From the NCBI GenBank assembly GCA_051880395.1, contig JBJENW010000229.1, positions 1 to 10,553 on the forward strand: a DNA stretch of 10,553 bases. Reading direction: 5' to 3'. Numbering within the stretch: the stretch's first letter is position 1; each line of letters starts with the position of its first letter. Positions 1 through 5,582 of this stretch are shown one piece after another. This DNA comes from JBJENW01 sp051880395. GTDB lineage: Bacteria; Bacillota; Clostridia; Lachnospirales; Lachnospiraceae. The position numbers and the translations under genes are program-made. Under the pieces are notes generated by a model. It saw nothing but the letters and a program-made list of their open reading frames with translations, had not been told where the DNA came from and searched no databases.

Positions 1-45
1 ACTTACACCCATATAAAGCGTAATAATTGTATGTAAACAGTAACG
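1..45. repeat. Short intergenic repeat, copy A
   Basis: The first 22 bases match 10445-10466 at 20 of 22 positions. After a variable middle of unequal length, the 9 bases at 37-45 (ACAGTAACG) match 10479-10487 exactly. The other copy lies just before a partial palindromic repeat near the window end, while this one lies upstream of the regulator gene at 131. It may be the border of a dispersed element whose remainder is outside the window, or a shared promoter or protein-binding region. I see the similarity directly; its function is unknown. Confidence 0.55.
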
Positions 46-73
46 ATTTCATGTGATTTTCATCTTTTTCCTC

Positions 74-79
74 TATACT
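74..79 (+). promoter_or_regulatory. Candidate -10 box of the first two-component operon
   Basis: TATACT matches the sigma-A -10 consensus at five of six positions and lies about 50 bases before the regulator start codon. The hexamer 17 bases upstream (ATGTGA, 51-56) is a poor -35 box, so the promoter would need an activator or another sigma factor, or lies elsewhere. TACACT at 106-111 is an alternative -10, but it would leave a very short leader. Confidence 0.25.
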
Positions 80-130
80 GACTTTTATTTACCGTGGAAA
101 AATGATACACTAATGCAAAAGGAGGAATTT

Positions 131-805
131 ATGAAACTGTTAGTTGTAGAAGATGAGCGTGATTTAAATCATATTATCGTCAATCATCTAAAAGACGACG
201 GATACAATGTGGACGCCTGTTATGACGGAGAATACGCCGTGGATCTGATCGAAAGTATCGAATATGACGGCATTATTTTAGATGTTATGCTGCCAAAGAA
301 AAACGGATTTGATGTATTGAAAGATATTCGAAGCCACGGCATTCAGACACCGGTACTGTTTTTGACCGCCCGCGGGGAAACGGAGGATGTTGTTCGCGGA
401 TTAGATCTCGGTGCGGATGAATACATGACAAAACCATTTGTTTTCGACGAACTGATGGCACGGGTACGCGTTTTAACCCGCAAAAAAACGGACCACAAAG
501 AAAATATTTACCGCTGCGGCAATCTCACCATGGATGAAAATCTCCGCAAAGTAAAACGCGGTGAAAAAGAACTCGATCTTTCTCCACGAGAATATGCGAT
601 CCTTCTATATATGATACGAAACCAGAACATTATTTTGACCAGAGAACAGATTGAGACCAACGTCTGGGACTTTGATTATGATGGGACATCCAATATCGTG
701 GACGTCTATATCCGTTATCTGCGTCGAAAAGTCGATAACGGATTTGATCAGAAACTGATTCATACGATTCGAGGAGTGGGGTATAAATTATCATGCGAAG
801 ATTAA
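131..805 (+). CDS. OmpR/PhoB-family response regulator
   Basis: This is a cytoplasmic DNA-binding response regulator of 224 aa, the usual length for the family. Residues 1-115 form the receiver domain: acidic pair E7-D8, phospho-acceptor D51 in ILDVMLP, switch T79 in LFLTA, and K101 in TKPF. Residues about 127-222 form the winged-helix output domain (LSPREYAILLYM, then VDVYIRYLRRKVD and TIRGVGYKL). The start at 131 is chosen because AAAAGGAGG ends 5 bases before it and the protein begins at the canonical receiver strand MKLLVVEDE; an in-frame ATG at 53 would add 26 unrelated residues without a ribosome binding site. It overlaps the kinase gene by 13 bases, so the two form an operon and a cognate pair. 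The stimulus and targets are not visible. The nearest downstream candidate target is the cysC operon, which is inference from position. Confidence 0.95.
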   Translation: MKLLVVEDERDLNHIIVNHLKDDGYNVDACYDGEYAVDLIESIEYDGIILDVMLPKKNGFDVLKDIRSHGIQTPVLFLTARGETEDVVRGLDLGADEYMTKPFVFDELMARVRVLTRKKTDHKENIYRCGNLTMDENLRKVKRGEKELDLSPREYAILLYMIRNQNIILTREQIETNVWDFDYDGTSNIVDVYIRYLRRKVDNGFDQKLIHTIRGVGYKLSCED

Positions 806-2184
806 AAAAGCCAACTTCCATTGTTAACTATATTTCCAACTGTTTTACGCTCTTTTTTATCATCGTGCTTTTGATCATGTGGGGTGTCATCTGGTCTCTC
901 TCAAATACCGCGATACGGTCAGATATTCACAGAGAGCTGCGCTTAAATTTAAAACATGGCAGACACCGGATGGTCGAGACCGCAGATGGATGGAAACCGG
1001 CAGATTCGTTTGTCTTTTATGACAAAAATGATCATTTGAATTATGTCGTACTCGATCGAAACGGAAAACTTTTATTCGGTTCCTACCCGAAAGGCTTTTC
1101 TGCCACCTGCCCCGTCGGAAATCAAACCATGCAGGTCGTAAAAAGCTCTGCCAATCATCAAACTTACTACATTATGGACATTCGAAAACGAAGAGCCGAT
1201 CTCTATATCCGATGTATTTTGGCAAAAAAAGATATGAACAGCAAATACCAGTTCATACAAAAAGCGACCTTTATCTTCTTTCCAGCTGTCATTCTTCTGC
1301 TGTTTGTCATGCGCCATGCACTTGAACGCCAGATCAACCGACGGGTGGAAAAAATCTGTCAAAAAGTTGCGGCGATCGGAAAAGGTGACAACCTTTCCGA
1401 GAGAATCAACTATTCCGGCGATTTTGAAGAGCTGCGCGTCTTTTCCGACGCCAGCGATGCCATGCTCGACCGTGTCGAGCAGATGCTCGAATCACAAAAA
1501 CAGTTTACGGATAACGTTGCACACGAACTTCGCACGCCGCTTGCCGTCATTATGGCACAGTGTGACCACTTAAACGGACGCAGGATTTCAGATGCGGAAC
1601 AAGCAGAAGGGCTTGATGTCTTGCTGCGACAAAGCAAAAAAATGAATGACATCGTCAACCAGATGTTAAAGCTTTCCCGACTAGAGATGAACCGTACAAC
1701 GCTCTATTTTGAGGAAGTAGAAATCAGTGAGATCATTTACTCAGTCTGTGATGAGATCACTTATAAAAGTAAAAAAGAAATTGACTTTAAACTCGATGTT
1801 CATCAGGAAAAAGCCGAAATTGATATCGGACTGGCCACTGTCTTATTTCAAAATTTGATTGAAAATGCGGTCAAATACGGCGGTGATCCTGCACTTGTAC
1901 ACATTTCTGCATCCGAAACTGCAGATACGATCCATGTCTCCATTACCGACAACGGATGTGGTATCGCAAAAGAAAAACAAAATTCCGTCATGCAGCGCTT
2001 CTACCGTGGAGGCGGCAGTGACGATATGGGAAGCAAAGAAGTGGAAGGTTTTGGTCTTGGACTTCCACTTGCACACACCATCGCCCTGAAACACGGCGGT
2101 GATATCACGGTTTACAGCGAAGTCAATGTCGGCAGTACCTTTACCGTCATTCTTCCAAAGAAACAAAAAATGACAAATTCTTAA
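793..2184 (+). CDS. Two-span membrane sensor histidine kinase
   Basis: This is a 463-aa membrane kinase that would phosphorylate the overlapping regulator. Membrane span 1 is about residues 13-36, followed by an extracytoplasmic segment of about 120 residues (37-155), span 2 at about 156-174, a HAMP linker to about 230, HisKA with phospho-acceptor H244 in NVAHELRTP, and HATPase_c with N box NLIENAVKY (N354, N358), G1 box DNGCGIA (D386) and G2 box GFGLGLPLA (419-427). All catalytic boxes look intact. The start overlaps the regulator stop; the purine-rich sequence before it (GAGGAGTGGGG, from 771) is about 12-15 bases away, so translational coupling is likely. The extracytoplasmic segment has no motif I recognise, so the signal is unknown. 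No clear stem-loop terminator follows the gene, and read-through into the cysC leader is possible. Confidence 0.94.
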   Translation: MRRLKKPTSIVNYISNCFTLFFIIVLLIMWGVIWSLSNTAIRSDIHRELRLNLKHGRHRMVETADGWKPADSFVFYDKNDHLNYVVLDRNGKLLFGSYPKGFSATCPVGNQTMQVVKSSANHQTYYIMDIRKRRADLYIRCILAKKDMNSKYQFIQKATFIFFPAVILLLFVMRHALERQINRRVEKICQKVAAIGKGDNLSERINYSGDFEELRVFSDASDAMLDRVEQMLESQKQFTDNVAHELRTPLAVIMAQCDHLNGRRISDAEQAEGLDVLLRQSKKMNDIVNQMLKLSRLEMNRTTLYFEEVEISEIIYSVCDEITYKSKKEIDFKLDVHQEKAEIDIGLATVLFQNLIENAVKYGGDPALVHISASETADTIHVSITDNGCGIAKEKQNSVMQRFYRGGGSDDMGSKEVEGFGLGLPLAHTIALKHGGDITVYSEVNVGSTFTVILPKKQKMTNS

Positions 2185-2200
2185 TTTTTCTTTAATTTTT
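2181..2200 (+). promoter_or_regulatory. TTAAT direct repeat, possible response-regulator site
   Basis: TTAAT occurs at 2181-2185 and 2192-2196, a spacing of 11 bases that puts both on one DNA face, and each is followed by a T-run. Paired direct repeats one helical turn apart are the usual layout of OmpR-family operator sites. It starts at the kinase stop codon and precedes the leader of the cysC operon. The surroundings are T-rich, so chance repetition is a serious alternative. A weak -10-like TATTAC follows at 2212-2217. Confidence 0.22.
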
Positions 2201-2231
2201 TTTTGCTAAATTATTACTGTCAATAAGGCAA

Positions 2232-2325
2232 TATGTTCTCTCGTAGTCTCTTTTTGCCTGATTTCGTGAGGACATAACTATGTTCTCTCGGAATCTCTTT
2301 GTGCTTGATTTTGTGAGATGATTTT
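2232..2325 (+). repeat. Two tandem 47-bp direct repeats in the cysC leader
   Basis: Copy A is 2232-2278 and copy B 2279-2325. Both begin TATGTTCTCTCG and share TCTCTTT, TTGAT or CTGAT, TT and GTGAGA/GTGAGG at matching places. Copy B is the outer left arm of the long hairpin at 2281-2441. Copy A could pair with the same right arm, less well, so two alternative folds can be drawn. The period and the single pair of copies do not resemble a CRISPR array. Confidence 0.7.
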
Positions 2326-2441
2326 TTGTCAGATGTGCACAAATTTATGAGGCGTACGTGGAGCGTACGTTGATTAAATTTGTGTGCATCTGGCGGAAAA
2401 TCAGCCGCAAAAGCGGGCGCAAGGGAGATTCTGAGAGAACA
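2281..2441 (+). promoter_or_regulatory. Long leader hairpin upstream of cysC, probably RNA-level
   Basis: The left arm 2282-2347 pairs with the right arm 2375-2440 (66 bases each, about one bulge per side), with an inner CGTACG (2353-2358, 2364-2369) around the loop TGGAG. Perfectly paired blocks include GTTCTCTC with GAGAGAAC and ACAAATTTA with TAAATTTGT. By my hand alignment about twelve positions differ between the arms as T-for-C or G-for-A, all of which remain G-U pairs in the plus-strand transcript but would be A-C mismatches in the other strand; only about three positions are true mismatches. The structure ends 25 bases before the cysC start and about 10 before its ribosome binding site. 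It could be a regulatory leader, a processing or stability element, or a dispersed palindrome. I do not recognise a known riboswitch class. Confidence 0.72.
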
Positions 2442-2466
2442 CAACTTACTTAGGGAGGGAATTACC

Positions 2467-3123
2467 ATGCAATACAGAGATCAAATTATTGCAAACGAAC
2501 ACAATTTATACTGGCAGCAATTAGAAATCGATCGTGCTGCAAGGGAAAGACAATTAGAACAGAAAGCATTTACCGTATGGATGACCGGTTTATCCGGATC
2601 TGGAAAATCCACGGTTGCAAATGAATTAGAAAAAAGACTGGTATCTATGGGGAAACACACCATGCTTCTCGACGGTGACAATGTACGTCTGGGATTAAAC
2701 TCAAATCTGGGCTTTTCTCCTGAGGACCGTATAGAAAATATCCGCCGCGTGGCAGAGGTTGCAAAACTTTTAAACGATGCCGGTATCATTGTTATTACCG
2801 CTTTTATCTCACCGTTTCACGCAGACCGCAAACGTGCAGCCGAAATCATCGGCGACGGTTTCACCGAGATTTTTATCGACACACCGTTAAGTGTCTGTGA
2901 AGAACGTGACGTGAAAGGCTTATATAAACGCGCCAGAAACGGCGAAGTCAAAGATTTCACCGGCATCTCCAGCCCATTCGAAAAGCCAAAGAATGCCGCA
3001 CTGACCATTCGCACCGATAACACTGAATTATCAGAAAACGTGGACAAGATCATTGCATGTCTGTGGCCACAGTTATATGCTGACTACGGCGGACGCACTT
3101 ACATCTACGGTGCAGGAATTTAA
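2467..3123 (+). CDS. cysC: Adenylyl-sulfate (APS) kinase
   Basis: The product transfers phosphate from ATP to the 3' hydroxyl of adenosine 5'-phosphosulfate, giving PAPS, in the cytoplasm. The 218-aa protein has the family's usual length. Motifs are the Walker A loop GLSGSGKST (41-49, K47), LDGDNVRLGLN (D69, D71, R74), the loop FISPF with S115, and the family block KGLYKRARNGEVKDFTGISSPFEKP, written here in part: YKRARNGE then FTGISSPFE. The start at 2467 has GGGAGGG 8 bases upstream; an upstream in-frame ATG at 2380 lies inside the leader hairpin and is rejected. The sulfotransferase gene begins 21 bases after its stop, so the two are very likely co-transcribed. No sulfate adenylyltransferase (cysN/cysD or sat) or PAPS reductase is next to it, so APS must come from elsewhere, and the local use of PAPS appears to be sulfonation. 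I infer that role from context. Confidence 0.95.
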   Translation: MQYRDQIIANEHNLYWQQLEIDRAARERQLEQKAFTVWMTGLSGSGKSTVANELEKRLVSMGKHTMLLDGDNVRLGLNSNLGFSPEDRIENIRRVAEVAKLLNDAGIIVITAFISPFHADRKRAAEIIGDGFTEIFIDTPLSVCEERDVKGLYKRARNGEVKDFTGISSPFEKPKNAALTIRTDNTELSENVDKIIACLWPQLYADYGGRTYIYGAGI

Positions 3124-3144
3124 GTACAGAGGAGAACTGAAACA

Positions 3145-4305
3145 ATGAAAACGCTTTATTTACACATTGGTCTTCACAAAACCGGAACTACTGCGATCCA
3201 GAGATTCTTAGCAGCTAATACGGAATATCTGGAATCACAGAGCTATTGCTTTAAGCTCGTTCCCCTTTCTTACCCTCGGGCTTCAAAATATCGCAATGCG
3301 CATTTTATCAATGCAAAAATGTACGATGAAAACGGGAATTTTGATCCCGCACTGACTCGCGAACGACAGGAAGCGGGTATGAAGCTTGTCTTAGAGTGGT
3401 TTGAAACCTATGACAATGTCATTTTATCAGACGAAGGTATCTGGGTCAGCACAGGACGAAAAGATGCCAATGCATTTGACGTGGCTCTTGAATACGCGAA
3501 AAAGTATAATTTCCAGTTAAAGGTCATCGTTTATCTGCGCAGGCAGGATGAACTGATCTGTTCCTGGTGGAAACAGCGTGTTCGTACCGGAATGCGCTAC
3601 GATGATTGGGAAACAGTCATGGCAGACCTTCCGTCTTACTTTAAAATGGATTACGAAAAAGGCTTAAAGCTGCTTGAACAGAAAGTGGGACCGGATGCTG
3701 TAATTGTTCGCCGCTATGATCCAAAACGCTTTTCGGGACCTGGAAATACGATTTATTCGGATTTTCTTGAATCAATCGGTTTAGAATATAACGATCGGTA
3801 TGTAATCCCTACGGATCTTGTAAACCCAAGTTTTCCGGACAGTTATACAGAGATCAAGCGTATTTTAAACGATCTGAATACACCGGAGAGTTCTTTTAAC
3901 GATGCAGATATTCTGTATCTGGAAAAACTTTGCGAGCGTTGTACGATCGAGCTGGAACATGAGCGTACTTCATTCTTTTCCAAAGAAGAACATATCGCTT
4001 TTTTAAAGAAATACGAAAAAAGCAATGCCGCTGTCGCAAAGAAATATTTTAACAGCGATGAACCTCTGTTTACCGAAAATTTTAAGGATCTTCCGAAATT
4101 TGATCCGAATTCCTACACGCATCAGGAAGAGATCATTCGATTTTTCGGTGCAGCCTGTCTGCAGCAGGAAAAAGAACTTTCTGCTCTGCGGCAGGATGTG
4201 AAAGCCTTGAAAAAGCAGGTGGATGCCCACACACGAAAGCTCAAGCCTCATATTCCGGGCTTATGGCGTGTACGTCGGTTCTTCCGAAATTTATTTAAAA
4301 AATAG
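3145..4305 (+). CDS. PAPS-dependent sulfotransferase, paralogue 1
   Basis: This 386-aa cytoplasmic enzyme would move the sulfuryl group from PAPS to a hydroxyl or amine of an unknown acceptor. The N-terminal strand-loop-helix LHIGLHKTGTTAIQ (6-19) is the 5'-phosphosulfate-binding loop with K12. YLRRQDELICSWWKQ (130-144) carries R132 and S140 expected of the 3'-phosphate-binding motif. The proline usually before the lysine (as in PKTGT of the next gene) is histidine here. After about residue 335 comes a short coiled coil (LSALRQDVKALKKQVDA) and a basic, aromatic tail (GLWRVRRFFRNLFKK) suited to membrane-surface binding; that tail is absent from the second copy. GGAG sits 10 bases before the start. 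Placement right behind cysC supports PAPS as donor. The acceptor could be a surface glycan, lipid, sterol or bile-acid-like molecule, or peptide, and the sequence does not decide. Confidence 0.88.
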   Translation: MKTLYLHIGLHKTGTTAIQRFLAANTEYLESQSYCFKLVPLSYPRASKYRNAHFINAKMYDENGNFDPALTRERQEAGMKLVLEWFETYDNVILSDEGIWVSTGRKDANAFDVALEYAKKYNFQLKVIVYLRRQDELICSWWKQRVRTGMRYDDWETVMADLPSYFKMDYEKGLKLLEQKVGPDAVIVRRYDPKRFSGPGNTIYSDFLESIGLEYNDRYVIPTDLVNPSFPDSYTEIKRILNDLNTPESSFNDADILYLEKLCERCTIELEHERTSFFSKEEHIAFLKKYEKSNAAVAKKYFNSDEPLFTENFKDLPKFDPNSYTHQEEIIRFFGAACLQQEKELSALRQDVKALKKQVDAHTRKLKPHIPGLWRVRRFFRNLFKK

Positions 4306-4318
4306 TTTTTATCCATGA

Positions 4319-4370
4319 GGCAACAGGAAACATCTTTTTGAAAATCAGTACCCATGTGTTTCCTGTTGCT
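4319..4370. other. Hairpin between the two sulfotransferase genes
   Basis: GCAACAGGAAACA at 4320-4332 is the exact reverse complement of 4357-4369, giving a 13-bp stem with a 24-base loop and a further G-T pair outside. No T-run follows, so it is not a standard intrinsic terminator. It may partially terminate, or protect or process the transcript between the two genes, which would let paralogue 2 be expressed at a different level. TACAAT at 4419-4424 is a possible -10 box for paralogue 2, but no convincing -35 box precedes it. Confidence 0.55.
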
Positions 4371-4446
4371 GCCAATCTTAGTAATCTGTAACGGACATTC
4401 CCTTCCTTATACCTATCATACAATCAACAAATGGAGGTTATCTAAT

Positions 4447-5574
4447 ATGAAAACATTATATTTACACATTGGACTTCCAAAAACAGGAACTTCTGCAATC
4501 CAAAAGTTTTTATTTACCAATAAAGATACTTTGTCCGAGCAAGGGTATTGTTATGAACGTATGCCTTTTTTCTATAACAAAATCGGTCCAAACCGAAACG
4601 GACATTTTTTAGTAGCAAAAAAATATGATCCAAATGGAACCTATGATCCAGTTCAAACCCGTATGCATATGGAAGAAGGAATGAAAATTGTTTTAGATTG
4701 GTTCCAAACCTATGATAATGTTCTTTTGTCCGAAGAAGATATTTGGATCGTTTCCAATCGAAAGCAGGAAAATCCGCTTGATCTTGTATTGGAATACAGC
4801 CAGAAATATCATTTTGCAATAAAAGTCGTCGTTTATCTGCGAAGACAGGACGATTTGATCAATTCCTGGTGGAAGCAGCAGGTTCGCGCCCGCACTCGAA
4901 AGCCAACCTGCGACTGGAAACAGATTCTCACCAAGGTACCACCCCACTTTAACATCAACTATCAGAAGGTGTTGACCCAAATGGAAGCAAAAATCCCAGC
5001 GGACGCATTGATCGTGCGACGTTATGATAAAGAGCTGTTTCGCCATCTAAATACTACCATCTATTCCGATTTTATCCATGCCATTGGATTGGAATGGAGC
5101 GAACATTATACGATCCCAGAAACTTTAACGAATCCAAGTTTTCCTGACAGTTATACGGAGATCAAGCGCATTTTTAATGGTTTAAATACGCCTGACAGTT
5201 CTTTTTCCGATGCAGACCTTCGTTATCTGGGACGTTTGGCACTACGCTGCACCAAAGAGCTGGAACATGAAGATACCTCTTTATTTTCCAAAACGGAACG
5301 CGCCTTGTTTTTAAAAAAATATAAAAAAAGTAATGCTTTCGTTGCAAAAAAATATTTCCACAGTGAAGAACCCTTGTTTTCTGAAGATCTCCCGGATACT
5401 CCGAAATTCGATCCCACTTCCTATGCACATCAGGAAGAAATGATCCGATTTTTCGGTGCCGCCTTTCTGCAGCAAAGGCAGGAACTCTCTGCTTTGAAAC
5501 AGCAGCTAACCGAATTAAAAACGCAGATTGATACGAACACTTGCAAACTAAATCGACGCCTTCTGGTTTTGTAG
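4447..5574 (+). CDS. PAPS-dependent sulfotransferase, paralogue 2
   Basis: This 375-aa protein is colinear with paralogue 1 and clearly homologous along nearly its full length. Its 5'-phosphosulfate loop is LHIGLPKTGTSAIQ (6-19, K12), and the 3'-phosphate motif YLRRQDDLINSWWKQ places R132 and S140 at the same residue numbers as in the first copy. The start at 4447 is chosen because TGGAGG lies 8 bases upstream and MKTLYLHIGL aligns exactly with the first copy; the longer in-frame start at 4354 adds 31 residues that are partly inside the intergenic hairpin. The C-terminal coiled coil is kept (LSALKQQLTELKTQID), but the protein stops at KLNRRLLVL, without the basic aromatic tail. Codons in the first two-thirds look more AT-rich than in paralogue 1. 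The pair may act on different acceptors or positions, or one may be soluble and one membrane-associated; both are inference. Confidence 0.87.
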   Translation: MKTLYLHIGLPKTGTSAIQKFLFTNKDTLSEQGYCYERMPFFYNKIGPNRNGHFLVAKKYDPNGTYDPVQTRMHMEEGMKIVLDWFQTYDNVLLSEEDIWIVSNRKQENPLDLVLEYSQKYHFAIKVVVYLRRQDDLINSWWKQQVRARTRKPTCDWKQILTKVPPHFNINYQKVLTQMEAKIPADALIVRRYDKELFRHLNTTIYSDFIHAIGLEWSEHYTIPETLTNPSFPDSYTEIKRIFNGLNTPDSSFSDADLRYLGRLALRCTKELEHEDTSLFSKTERALFLKKYKKSNAFVAKKYFHSEEPLFSEDLPDTPKFDPTSYAHQEEMIRFFGAAFLQQRQELSALKQQLTELKTQIDTNTCKLNRRLLVL

Positions 5575-5582
5575 TGCACGCA

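Noticed and set aside
2185..2231. Terminator after the first histidine kinase
   Set aside because: The sequence is T-rich but no stem precedes the T-runs.
2232..2325. Tandem 47-bp repeats as a CRISPR remnant
   Set aside because: There are two adjacent imperfect copies with no spacers between and no cas genes; they are better explained as part of the leader structure.
2380..2466. Longer start for the APS kinase at 2380
   Set aside because: The added residues fall inside the leader hairpin, while the ATG at 2467 has a strong ribosome binding site and gives the usual family length.
4354..4446. Longer start for the second sulfotransferase at 4354
   Set aside because: The 31 extra residues begin in the intergenic hairpin, have no counterpart in the paralogue, and lack a ribosome binding site.
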